DNA of 64,000 nucleotides, taken from positions 31,994-95,993 of the forward strand of contig CANPWP010000004.1 in NCBI GenBank assembly GCA_947584595.1, in the 5' to 3' direction. Shown here one piece after another: positions 34,338-41,612 of this stretch. The position numbers were made by a program, and so were the translations under genes. How positions within the stretch are numbered: the first letter of the stretch is position 1; every line of letters begins with the position of its first letter. The DNA is from an uncultured Clostridia bacterium (lineage in GTDB: Bacteria > Bacillota > Clostridia > Oscillospirales > Acutalibacteraceae). The notes under the pieces were generated by a model, which worked only from the letters and a program-made list of their open reading frames with translations, made no database searches and was not told the DNA's origin.

Positions 34338-34604
34338 ATGGGAGATGTGTGGAAGGCTCTGGCAGACCCCACAAGACGAAAAATATTAAATCTTTTAAAA
34401 AAGCAGGATTTAAATGCCGGTCAAATTGCGGCTGAGTTTAATATGACTAAACCTTCTATAAGCAACCATTTGAATATTTTAAAGCAGGCTGATTTGGTTG
34501 ACTGTCAAAAAGAAGGACAAAATGTAATTTATTCTTTAAAAACAAGTGTGCTTGAAGATGTTTTAAATGTAATATCTGATTTAAGCAACAGAAATGGAGA
34601 CTAA
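34338..34604 (+). CDS. sdpR: ArsR-family repressor, SdpR-like (copy 1)
   Basis: From ATG 34338 (AAAGGAG 8 bases upstream; the TTG at 34320 overlaps that site) this encodes 88 residues. The winged-helix domain is plain: VWKALADPTRRKILNLLKK, LNAGQIAAEFNMTKPSISNH with the recognition helix, and LVDCQKEGQNVIYSLKTS. No Cys pair for metal binding is present, unlike metal-sensing ArsR proteins. The order repressor-then-SdpI with a 2-bp gap is that of the Bacillus sdpRI operon, where SdpR represses its own operon and SdpI relieves it on binding toxin. An inverted repeat in the promoter is the likely operator. The gene is duplicated exactly at 37255. Confidence 0.9.
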   Translation: MGDVWKALADPTRRKILNLLKKQDLNAGQIAAEFNMTKPSISNHLNILKQADLVDCQKEGQNVIYSLKTSVLEDVLNVISDLSNRNGD

Positions 34605-34606
34605 TA

Positions 34607-35293
34607 ATGAAAAAATTTATTTATTTAATTTTATCCTTAATTAATACAGCAGTTGCTGCACTTTATATGGCTTTAACTCCTGTTGATATTGTTCCTACAC
34701 ACTATGGAGTAAGAGGAGAGGCAGATGCTTTTTCTTCAAAATGGACGTTGATTTTTATTCCGTGCATACTTATTGTTTTTGGTGTTGTCCATACTGTTTA
34801 TTGCATTATAACTGAAAATAATGCTGACTATAAGGCAAACGAAAAATATGTAGACAGATTTGTGTGTTTTCTTTTTATTATGCTTTTGATTTTAGTATGG
34901 GGTTCTTTAATTACTGCATTAAATCAAGTTTTAAAAATCAATGATACTTTGTTTTTTTCATTTACTATTATTTTATTAGGCATTTTAATAACAATTATGA
35001 GCAATGTATTTTCTAAGCTTAAACAGAACAATTCATTTGGAATAAGGACAAAGGCAACTCTTACAAGTGAATTTATTTGGAAGAAAACCCATCGTATTGC
35101 AGCTTATTCAGGTGTATTAGGCGGACTTTTAATCATAGTTTTAGGCGTTATAGGAATTTTTGCAGGCAGTATTTCAAGTATATTATTTGTGATATCTTTA
35201 ATTATTTTATTTGTAACTGTAGGATTAATTCCGACTATATATGCGCATGTGCTTTACAATAAAGAAAAAAAGAATATTCATAATATGGAATAA
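34607..35293 (+). CDS. sdpI: SdpI-family membrane protein (copy 1)
   Basis: The 228-residue protein begins with a DUF1648-type segment (PVDIVPTHYGVRGEADAFSS), followed by about six membrane helices. It includes the SdpI/YhfL-type motif SFGIRTKATLTSEFIWKKTH, whose form NxxxGxRTxxT is shared in the family. In Bacillus subtilis SdpI gives immunity to the killing factor SdpC and signals to SdpR. No sdpC or sdpAB genes are in the window, so protection against toxins of other cells, or general envelope stress, is as likely as self-immunity. It starts 2 bp after sdpR and ends at a hairpin. An identical copy lies at 37524. Confidence 0.88.
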   Translation: MKKFIYLILSLINTAVAALYMALTPVDIVPTHYGVRGEADAFSSKWTLIFIPCILIVFGVVHTVYCIITENNADYKANEKYVDRFVCFLFIMLLILVWGSLITALNQVLKINDTLFFSFTIILLGILITIMSNVFSKLKQNNSFGIRTKATLTSEFIWKKTHRIAAYSGVLGGLLIIVLGVIGIFAGSISSILFVISLIILFVTVGLIPTIYAHVLYNKEKKNIHNME

Positions 35294-35310
35294 AACAATA
35301 TGTAATAAAT

Positions 35311-35335
35311 CCTCCTCCATAAATTGCGGAGGAGG
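35311..35335 (+). terminator. Terminator of sdpRI-like pair, copy 1
   Basis: CCTCCTCC (35311-35318) pairs with GGAGGAGG (35328-35335); only a short T tract follows. The identical hairpin lies at 38228-38252. Confidence 0.7.
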
Positions 35336-35357
35336 GTTATTTAACAAAAAGTTATTT

Positions 35358-35561
35358 TTATCTGAATATGAATTCATAGGGAAGACCAAACCATTCTCTT
35401 ATCCAGTAGGTTGGTAGAAGTATCAATGGTGTATCTGAACTTACAGCGCCAATACTTCCTTCTATACCCTGTCTTTGGGCAATCAGTCTTGCTCTTGCCT
35501 GATGAAAGCCGTCGGTTACTATTGCAATGTTTTTACTTGCATTTTGCTCTTTTATAATTTT
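35358..35561 (-). pseudogene. 3' fragment of the DUF218 gene, left by the duplication
   Basis: This is identical to the last 68 codons of the intact gene at 38275-39129. At 35561 the homology stops and unrelated sequence begins, so there is no start or N-terminal domain. It marks the right end of the left repeat copy and shows that the copy was cut inside the gene. Confidence 0.92.
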
Positions 35562-35628
35562 GTTAGTAAATATTTTTCACAAATAAAGCCCTGTTTTTTA
35601 CAAAATAACTTTCATTTTTATATAAGAA

Positions 35629-35644
35629 GTTTCAACATCACTTT
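35629..35644. repeat. Left arm of a 16-bp inverted repeat around the dockerin gene
   Basis: GTTTCAACATCACTTT at 35629-35644 is the exact reverse complement of AAAGTGATGTTGAAAC at 36859-36874. The pair brackets the dockerin gene at 35686-36786. Confidence 0.7.
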
Positions 35645-35685
35645 AGTGCCGTTGTAAAAAAACGATTTATGCTTTCCTGTGTTTT

Positions 35686-36786
35686 TTACCAATCATTTAA
35701 AAGACCTGCAAGTTTCATTTGAATCATTGTTGCGTCATTAACAGTAACTGTACCGGTTCCGCTAACAATAGCAGCAGAATAATCAATATTCTGTTCAGAA
35801 ATTAAGTTGGCTAAATACATTTGAATGCACGTAGCGTCTTTTACTGACAACTCACCGTCACCGTCTGCATCGCCCTTTACAAAATTTGTCTGGGTATCCT
35901 CAGGTTCGGTCTTTTTCTCGTCACCCTTAACATCTGTAACAGAATTTGTAGTATCGGTATTTTTGTCACCGTCATTAACGACTGTAACAGTATTTGTCGG
36001 GTCTGTCACAGGGTTTGTATTCTTGACATTTTTATCGTTACTGTCAACATACGGAAAAGTAATTGTCGGACCAATATCAGTCCATTGACCGTAATATATT
36101 GGTTCTGCAGTTAATACATAAGGACAATTTTTTAAAAGTTCTATGGCTTTCCAAACCATTTCGCAGGTTTCTTCTGTAAACTTTATACTATAACCGGAGC
36201 CGTCTCCAACATACATTGCAGAGTCAGTAAATTTATACTCTAATCCCGGAAGATATTCTTTACCCCATTCTACCATATGAACTGAAGGATGCACCTCTTC
36301 CTTATTTACATAAAAAAGAACTTCACCGGGATGATACTGACGAACCTCTGCGTTATAATCAGGCTGAGCAAAATATACATAAGGACTATTGTTAAGAATA
36401 TCTATGGCGTTCCAAACAATTTCTTTGCTTTTTTCCTCAAATACCAAGCAGAATACGGAATGACATATTTCATCTGATGTGCCATCTTCATTGGTATAAT
36501 TTGCCCAATAATGTTCTGTAAAATCAATTTCATCATTTGGGAATAATTCTTTAAGATGAGAACGAATTTCTTCAAGACTCATAGTTTTTTCTGCTTCTTC
36601 CGTTATTCCTACAAGAACTTCTCCCGGCGTAAAAAATACATCATCTTTTAAGCCATTAGAATCTGAATTAAGGTCATAAACAAAGGACGGGTGAATGTAC
36701 GCAAAAGCACTTGGTACACATCCGAAAAACATAATCGCCGACAAAACTATAGCCGTACACTTCATTAGAAATTTCGAATTCAACAT
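35686..36786 (-). CDS. Secreted dockerin protein with two subtilase-prodomain-like repeats
   Basis: The 366-residue protein has a signal peptide (FLMKCTAIVLSAIMFFGCVPSAFA). Two related segments follow: one opens FTPGEVLVGITEEAEKT and ends NSPYVYFAQPDYNAEV; the second opens YHPGEVLFYVNKEEV and ends NCPYVLTAEPIYYG. PGEVLV at the start and a V-x-x-A-x-P-x-Y end are the pattern of subtilisin propeptide/inhibitor I9-like domains. No peptidase domain is present. A Thr/Asp/Val-rich linker leads to a type I dockerin; its first calcium loop is good (DADGDGELSVKDATCIQMYL), its second is poor (GTGTVTVNDATMIQM). It could be a scaffold-bound protease inhibitor (inference). Start ATG 36786 follows AAAGGAGGTG. 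It lies between two 1.4-kb repeats. Confidence 0.85.
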   Translation of the reverse strand: MLNSKFLMKCTAIVLSAIMFFGCVPSAFAYIHPSFVYDLNSDSNGLKDDVFFTPGEVLVGITEEAEKTMSLEEIRSHLKELFPNDEIDFTEHYWANYTNEDGTSDEICHSVFCLVFEEKSKEIVWNAIDILNNSPYVYFAQPDYNAEVRQYHPGEVLFYVNKEEVHPSVHMVEWGKEYLPGLEYKFTDSAMYVGDGSGYSIKFTEETCEMVWKAIELLKNCPYVLTAEPIYYGQWTDIGPTITFPYVDSNDKNVKNTNPVTDPTNTVTVVNDGDKNTDTTNSVTDVKGDEKKTEPEDTQTNFVKGDADGDGELSVKDATCIQMYLANLISEQNIDYSAAIVSGTGTVTVNDATMIQMKLAGLLNDW

Positions 36787-36858
36787 TACACCTCCTTTCA
36801 ATATAAGTATAGCACCTACAGGAAATAGCGCTGTTTTTATTTAGAAAACACTTACATA

Positions 36859-36874
36859 AAAGTGATGTTGAAAC
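36859..36874. repeat. Right arm of the 16-bp inverted repeat
   Basis: AAAGTGATGTTGAAAC, the exact reverse complement of 35629-35644, located about 75 bp upstream of the dockerin gene start. The rest of the gap up to 37067 is AT-rich and holds nothing I can identify. Confidence 0.7.
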
Positions 36875-37140
36875 CAATTAGATAATTTAGTAAATTAGTA
36901 TATTAAATATTAGTACTTATATAATTTATAGCAATAATAACATATTTATGCGTTTTTGTAAATATTTAGCAAAATAAATATATTGAATTTTTTATATATT
37001 TTTTAAACATTGTATAAATTTTATAAAATTTTAATTCTAATTTGTGCAAAATTAAAGTTCTACAAAAAGATGATTAATATTGAAAAATGAGTGCCAAAGC
37101 TTTTTGTACTTTGTTAAAATTCATAAATATTAGAAAATAG

Positions 37141-37198
37141 TTGACAAATTAAAAATTTGGGTATATATTATTAACAGTAATTAGATATTTATCTAATT
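37141..37198 (+). promoter_or_regulatory. Promoter and operator of sdpRI-like pair, copy 2
   Basis: Same TTGACA, 17-base spacer, TATATT, and AATTAGATA/TATCTAATT inverted repeat as in copy 1, shifted by 2,917 bases. Confidence 0.8.
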
Positions 37199-37254
37199 AA
37201 TTAAATAACTAAATAGTCTATGGTTGTATACTTTTATTGAAAGGAGTAATTTGT

Positions 37255-37521
37255 ATGGGAGATGTGTGGAAGGCTCTGGCAGACCCCACAAGACGAAAAA
37301 TATTAAATCTTTTAAAAAAGCAGGATTTAAATGCCGGTCAAATTGCGGCTGAGTTTAATATGACTAAACCTTCTATAAGCAACCATTTGAATATTTTAAA
37401 GCAGGCTGATTTGGTTGACTGTCAAAAAGAAGGACAAAATGTAATTTATTCTTTAAAAACAAGTGTGCTTGAAGATGTTTTAAATGTAATATCTGATTTA
37501 AGCAACAGAAATGGAGACTAA
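37255..37521 (+). CDS. sdpR: ArsR-family repressor, SdpR-like (copy 2)
   Basis: An exact copy of the gene at 34338-34604, with the same ATG choice (AAAGGAG before ATG 37255). The 88-residue winged-helix protein is identical, so both copies would bind both operators and the two operons should respond together. No sign of divergence or silencing is visible, which implies a recent event or strong ongoing gene conversion. Promoter, operator and terminator are all duplicated with it. Confidence 0.9.
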   Translation: MGDVWKALADPTRRKILNLLKKQDLNAGQIAAEFNMTKPSISNHLNILKQADLVDCQKEGQNVIYSLKTSVLEDVLNVISDLSNRNGD

Positions 37522-37523
37522 TA

Positions 37524-38210
37524 ATGAAAAAATTTATTTATTTAATTTTATCCTTAATTAATACAGCAGTTGCTGCACTTTATATGGCTTTAACTCCTGT
37601 TGATATTGTTCCTACACACTATGGAGTAAGAGGAGAGGCAGATGCTTTTTCTTCAAAATGGACGTTGATTTTTATTCCGTGCATACTTATTGTTTTTGGT
37701 GTTGTCCATACTGTTTATTGCATTATAACTGAAAATAATGCTGACTATAAGGCAAACGAAAAATATGTAGACAGATTTGTGTGTTTTCTTTTTATTATGC
37801 TTTTGATTTTAGTATGGGGTTCTTTAATTACTGCATTAAATCAAGTTTTAAAAATCAATGATACTTTGTTTTTTTCATTTACTATTATTTTATTAGGCAT
37901 TTTAATAACAATTATGAGCAATGTATTTTCTAAGCTTAAACAGAACAATTCATTTGGAATAAGGACAAAGGCAACTCTTACAAGTGAATTTATTTGGAAG
38001 AAAACCCATCGTATTGCAGCTTATTCAGGTGTATTAGGCGGACTTTTAATCATAGTTTTAGGCGTTATAGGAATTTTTGCAGGCAGTATTTCAAGTATAT
38101 TATTTGTGATATCTTTAATTATTTTATTTGTAACTGTAGGATTAATTCCGACTATATATGCGCATGTGCTTTACAATAAAGAAAAAAAGAATATTCATAA
38201 TATGGAATAA
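37524..38210 (+). CDS. sdpI: SdpI-family membrane protein (copy 2)
   Basis: An exact copy of the gene at 34607-35293, encoding the same 228-residue membrane protein with the N-terminal PTHYGVRGEADAFSS segment and SFGIRTKATLTSEF motif. It starts 2 bp after the second sdpR and is followed by the same hairpin (38228-38252). Two intact copies may simply double dosage of a toxin-resistance function; nothing in the sequence separates their roles. Confidence 0.88.
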   Translation: MKKFIYLILSLINTAVAALYMALTPVDIVPTHYGVRGEADAFSSKWTLIFIPCILIVFGVVHTVYCIITENNADYKANEKYVDRFVCFLFIMLLILVWGSLITALNQVLKINDTLFFSFTIILLGILITIMSNVFSKLKQNNSFGIRTKATLTSEFIWKKTHRIAAYSGVLGGLLIIVLGVIGIFAGSISSILFVISLIILFVTVGLIPTIYAHVLYNKEKKNIHNME

Positions 38211-38274
38211 AACAATATGTAATAAATCCTCCTCCATAAATTGCGGAGGAGGGTTATTTAACAAAAAGTTATTT

Positions 38275-39129
38275 TTATCTGAATATGAATTCATAGGGAA
38301 GACCAAACCATTCTCTTATCCAGTAGGTTGGTAGAAGTATCAATGGTGTATCTGAACTTACAGCGCCAATACTTCCTTCTATACCCTGTCTTTGGGCAAT
38401 CAGTCTTGCTCTTGCCTGATGAAAGCCGTCGGTTACTATTGCAATGTTTTTACTTGCATTTTGCTCTTTTATAATTTTATAGGAATATTCAATGTTTTCT
38501 TTTGTGTTTGTGGCATTTTCTTCAAGAAAAATCCTGTTTCCGTCAATTCCGTTTTCATTTAAAACATTATATATACACTGTGCTTCAGTAATTTGGTCAT
38601 CTTTTCCTAAACTGCCTGTTGCAACACATATTGCGTCTTTATTTGATTTAAGATATTTCTCTCCTGCGTTAATTCTTGAACTTAGTATAAGGCTGGGCTG
38701 TGTTCCTCTTACCTCTGCACCTAAAATTATTGCCGATGCATTTTCAGCAGGAGGAATACTTGCAAAAATACCCATTACTATACTTATAATCAACGCATAA
38801 GCTGCAAATGCAAAAATTAACCCTTTTCCGATTTTCCAGATTATTTTTGTAATCTTATTTTTAAAAAAAGCCTGTTTAACAAGCTGTACTAATCCTTTTG
38901 CAGAACAAAATAAAAATATCAGCAAACAGGCAACCATTCCAAAAAGATTATATGGAATTAAAATTCCGTAAACAAGTACAGGAAGCAAAAACCAAATAAA
39001 AAATATTGCGGATAATGCCAGCATAACATATCTGAATATTTTATAAATCAAAACCTTGTCTGTAGATACTGTAGTCTCTCCTGCAATTATATCTTTATGC
39101 TTAATATTTTCTTCGTTTGTAAATTTCAT
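38275..39129 (-). CDS. DUF218 (YdcF/ElyC/SanA-type) membrane protein
   Basis: The 284-residue protein has about four N-terminal membrane helices (YVMLALSAIFFIWFLLPVLV onward to about residue 130) and a C-terminal DUF218 domain. The domain shows ASAIILGAEVRGTQPSLILS with SRINAGEKYL, CVATGSLGKDDQITEAQ, RIFLEENATNTKENI, and IAIVTDGFHQARARLIAQ. This family is linked to envelope and cell-wall carbon metabolism in other bacteria, with no settled reaction. Its last 204 bases belong to the right copy of the direct repeat and are also found as an orphan fragment at 35358. It is divergent from the B6 kinase operon. Confidence 0.9.
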   Translation of the reverse strand: MKFTNEENIKHKDIIAGETTVSTDKVLIYKIFRYVMLALSAIFFIWFLLPVLVYGILIPYNLFGMVACLLIFLFCSAKGLVQLVKQAFFKNKITKIIWKIGKGLIFAFAAYALIISIVMGIFASIPPAENASAIILGAEVRGTQPSLILSSRINAGEKYLKSNKDAICVATGSLGKDDQITEAQCIYNVLNENGIDGNRIFLEENATNTKENIEYSYKIIKEQNASKNIAIVTDGFHQARARLIAQRQGIEGSIGAVSSDTPLILLPTYWIREWFGLPYEFIFR

Positions 39130-39282
39130 ATTTCCACCGCCTTTATATAATAATAAAATTTTATCACAAAATAAGATTTATTTCTACATAATTAAATAAT
39201 ATTTAATATTCGTAAAATTTTTTAAAGTATTTTATATAAAGGTGCATTTAAAAAGTTTTCAAACTGTCCTGAATAAAAATTG

Positions 39283-39325
39283 CAAAATTGTCTATTTTGA
39301 TTATGACAATTTTGTTGTATTATAT
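39283..39325 (+). promoter_or_regulatory. Promoter and inverted repeat of the pyridoxal kinase operon
   Basis: TTGATT (39297-39302), 17 bases, TTATAT (39320-39325). CAAAATTGTC (39283-39292) and GACAATTTTG (39305-39314) form a perfect 10-bp inverted repeat with a 12-base spacer that covers the -35 element, a plausible repressor site. The regulator is unknown. Confidence 0.6.
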
Positions 39326-39352
39326 TGTCAATTCGTTAACGGAGTGAAATCA

Positions 39353-40198
39353 ATGACAAAAAAAACTGCTGTCATAAATGACCTTTCAGGTTTTGGAAAA
39401 TGCTCTCTAACTGCTGCGATAGCAATTTTATCTGTTATGGGTATTCAGCCCTGCCCTTTGCCTACGGCAATACTTACCAATCAGACGGGATATAAAAATC
39501 ACTATTGTTATGATTACAGTAAGCATATGCATTTTTATACTGAAATGTGGCTTAAAAATAATGCTCATTTTGATGGTATATATTCAGGTTATATTGCGGG
39601 GGAGAGTCAGGCTGATTTTATTAAGAAATTTATAGAGGTATTCAGAAAATCAGACACAAAAGTGATTGTAGATCCTGTAATGGGCGACAACGGAAAGCTT
39701 TACTCAGCATATAATAAAAACACCTGCGATAAAATGAAGGAGCTTGCAAAGACAGCCGATATAATAACACCTAATTTAACAGAGCTTTGTATTCTTGCCG
39801 GTGAGGATTTTAACTCAGTAATGAAAAAATCTGACAGCGATTTTTTCTTTGAATACATAGAAGAAGTTGCCATGAAAGCAATTTTTCACAATAATATGAA
39901 AATTGCAGTTACGGGTATTAAAAAAGACGGGTTTATTTATAACGGTGTTTTTGAGAAGGCAAGTTCCGATTTTTTCAAATCAAGGGAATACGGCAGCAGT
40001 TTTTCAGGAACGGGAGATATATTTTCTTCTATTATTTGCGGAAGTGTTTTAAATAATATAGACCTTTCAAAGGCAGTTAAAAATGCAACTAAATTTATTG
40101 AAGATGTAATAAAAGAAACAATTAAAGAGCCTTATGAAAAAAATCACGGAATTGATTTTGAAAAATATCTTTACAAACTGGCTTTAAACATGGAGTGA
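39353..40198 (+). CDS. pdxY: Pyridoxal/pyridoxine kinase (PdxY-like, PfkB fold)
   Basis: The enzyme phosphorylates vitamin B6 vitamers to make PLP. From ATG 39353 (GGAGTGA upstream; the longer open frame to 39242 lacks family sequence) the 281-residue protein has VINDLSGFGKCSLTAAIAIL, PLPTAILTNQTG, YSGYIAGESQ, VIVDPVMGDNGKLY, ITPNLTELCILAG and the ATP/anion-hole motif FSGTGDIFSSIICG. These match the pyridoxal kinase branch of the ribokinase family. The stop overlaps the start region of an ECF transporter gene, which suggests that the transporter imports a B6 vitamer. Together with the radical SAM gene this makes a three-gene operon. Confidence 0.9.
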   Translation: MTKKTAVINDLSGFGKCSLTAAIAILSVMGIQPCPLPTAILTNQTGYKNHYCYDYSKHMHFYTEMWLKNNAHFDGIYSGYIAGESQADFIKKFIEVFRKSDTKVIVDPVMGDNGKLYSAYNKNTCDKMKELAKTADIITPNLTELCILAGEDFNSVMKKSDSDFFFEYIEEVAMKAIFHNNMKIAVTGIKKDGFIYNGVFEKASSDFFKSREYGSSFSGTGDIFSSIICGSVLNNIDLSKAVKNATKFIEDVIKETIKEPYEKNHGIDFEKYLYKLALNME

Positions 40199-40203
40199 TG
40201 ACT

Positions 40204-40761
40204 ATGCATTCAACAATAAAAGCAACTTCTTATTCAAACGTAAAAACTATAACATTTACGGCTATGTTTGCAGCAATGGTTACCGTTGCAACAGCTTTTA
40301 TTAAAGTTCCCACAGCATTGGGATATTGCCATCCCGGAGATTCAATGGTTTATCTGGCGGCATGTACTTTACCCGGACCTTACGGTATAATTGCGTCGGC
40401 AATCGGAGGAGCTTTGGCAGACCTTATTTCAGGCTATCCACAATGGATTATTCCTACATTTATTATTAAAGCGTTAAACGCCTTACCATTTGTTATATTA
40501 AGATATATTTTAAGTAAAAAAGACAAAGACATAAAAATTATAAATGTGGGTTCAATTTTAATGCTTATTCCCACAACCTTTGTTACGGTGTTCGGATATT
40601 TTGTAGGCAACTGGTTGCTTTATGACTGGGGCGGTGCTGTAGCAGAGCTTGCGACGTGGTATGTTCAGCCCGGTGTAGGTGCTGTTATATTTATTGCAGT
40701 TGGTTTAGGACTGGACTCTTTAAAGTTTAAATCAAATATTTTGCCGAGGCTTATGAGGTGA
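40204..40761 (+). CDS. ECF transporter S component, probably for a vitamin B6 precursor
   Basis: The protein of about 186 residues has five to six membrane helices and S-component features: KTITFTAMFAAMVTVATAFI, then PGDSMVYLAACTLPGPYGII, AIGGALADLISGYPQWIIPT, FVGNWLLYDWGGAVAEL and QPGVGAVIFIAVGLGL. S components bind the vitamin and share energising ATPases encoded elsewhere. Substrate assignment rests on the neighbour: the pyridoxal kinase gene overlaps its start region. Three start codons are close together (GTG 40195, ATG 40198, ATG 40204); ATG 40204 has GGAG at the best distance. The stop is 5 bp before the next start. Confidence 0.85.
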   Translation: MHSTIKATSYSNVKTITFTAMFAAMVTVATAFIKVPTALGYCHPGDSMVYLAACTLPGPYGIIASAIGGALADLISGYPQWIIPTFIIKALNALPFVILRYILSKKDKDIKIINVGSILMLIPTTFVTVFGYFVGNWLLYDWGGAVAELATWYVQPGVGAVIFIAVGLGLDSLKFKSNILPRLMR

Positions 40762-40766
40762 CTAAA

Positions 40767-41384
40767 ATGAATGAAGAAATTATTTATACTTATAAAAATA
40801 AGGTTTATCTTAATATTACAAATAAATGTCCCTGTGCTTGTACCTTTTGCATAAGAAGTCAAAAGGATGCAATAGGAAATGCAGACAGCTTATGGCTTAA
40901 TCATAATCCTTCTTTTGAAGAGGTAAAAGATGCAATAGATAATTATGATGATGTGAAAACCTGCGAAGAAATAATTTTTTGCGGTTACGGAGAGCCTACA
41001 AATTCCTTTGATGTTCTTATTGAAACTGCAAAGTACATTAGAGAAAACCTCAAAATTAAAACAAGGGTGAATACAAACGGTCTTGGAAATTTAATAAATG
41101 AAAGAAATATTACAAAAGAACTTTGCGGTAATGTCGACGCTGTTTCAATCAGCCTTAACTGTTCTGATAAGGAAGAATATTTGAAAATAGTAAGACCTAA
41201 GTTTGGAATTGAGTCTTTTGACGCAATGCTTGACTTTGCAAGGGAATGCAAAAAATATACGGATAATGTTGCACTTTCGGTAGTTGATGTTATAGGTGAG
41301 GAAGAAATTGCAAAGTGCAGAAAAATTGCTGAAAGTTTGAATATTCCTTTGAGAGTAAGAAAATTTAGCAGTTCTAATGAATAA
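40767..41384 (+). CDS. Radical SAM protein, TatD-associated type
   Basis: The 205-residue protein has the cluster motif CPCACTFC (CxxxCxxC) in YLNITNKCPCACTFCIRSQ, and short-form radical SAM features: IIFCGYGEPTNSFDVLIE, KTRVNTNGLGNL, VDAVSISLNCSDKEEYLKI and VRPKFGIESFDAMLDFA. This fits the small family usually encoded next to TatD DNases; no tatD is seen here. The reaction is not known. ATG 40767 follows GAGGTGACTAAA and overlaps the operon with the ECF gene, so it may be involved in B6 or unrelated metabolism. A good terminator follows. The length is short for radical SAM proteins but normal for this family. Confidence 0.87.
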   Translation: MNEEIIYTYKNKVYLNITNKCPCACTFCIRSQKDAIGNADSLWLNHNPSFEEVKDAIDNYDDVKTCEEIIFCGYGEPTNSFDVLIETAKYIRENLKIKTRVNTNGLGNLINERNITKELCGNVDAVSISLNCSDKEEYLKIVRPKFGIESFDAMLDFARECKKYTDNVALSVVDVIGEEEIAKCRKIAESLNIPLRVRKFSSSNE

Positions 41385-41442
41385 TTCTTATTAATAAATT
41401 GTGAGTACATAAAATGCTCATAATAAAACTTTTTACAAACTG

Positions 41443-41475
41443 ACAGCGGGCAATCTCCGCTGTTTTTTCTTTTTA
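41443..41475 (+). terminator. Terminator of the B6 operon
   Basis: ACAGCGG (41443-41449) pairs with CCGCTGT (41457-41463), followed by TTTTTCTTTTT. Confidence 0.88.
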
Positions 41476-41535
41476 ATACTTCTGAGTCCAATTATATTTA
41501 AAGATTAACGTAAATAAAAATTCACATAACCTTCA

Positions 41536-41564
41536 TTGACATTTTATACAGGTACCTGTATAAT
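41536..41564 (+). promoter_or_regulatory. Consensus promoter with an embedded perfect 20-bp palindrome (MarR operator)
   Basis: TTGACA (41536-41541), 17 bases, TATAAT (41559-41564): a full consensus. The palindrome TTATACAGGTACCTGTATAA (41544-41563) fills the spacer and overlaps the -10 box. A dimeric regulator bound there would exclude RNA polymerase. The adjacent marR gene is the obvious candidate, giving autoregulation of the exporter operon. Confidence 0.85.
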
Positions 41565-41612
41565 AAATCACTGATGACACTATTTAACAGTTTTATTATT
41601 GGAGATGAAAAA

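Larger units (their letters stand above)
34151..35561. repeat. 1,411-bp direct repeat, left copy
   Basis: Bases 34151-35561 recur at 37068-38478 with a constant offset of 2,917. In all the segments I compared by eye (promoter, operator, both genes, terminator and the ydcF end) there is no difference, and both encoded proteins are identical. This copy is joined on the left to the dCMP deaminase gene and on the right to unique sequence with a dockerin gene. Confidence 0.95.
37068..38478. repeat. 1,411-bp direct repeat, right copy
   Basis: Identical, as far as I compared, to 34151-35561. This copy continues rightward into the intact DUF218 gene, so its right junction looks ancestral, while the left copy keeps the junction with dCMP deaminase. 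Confidence 0.95.

Noticed and set aside
34338..38210. Complete SdpABC-type toxin and immunity system
   Set aside because: Only the repressor and immunity-like genes are present, twice; no sdpA, sdpB or sdpC-like frame exists in the window.
40985..41491. 168-residue minus-strand open frame over the radical SAM gene
   Set aside because: It is the complement of a gene with clear radical SAM motifs and crosses that operon's terminator.
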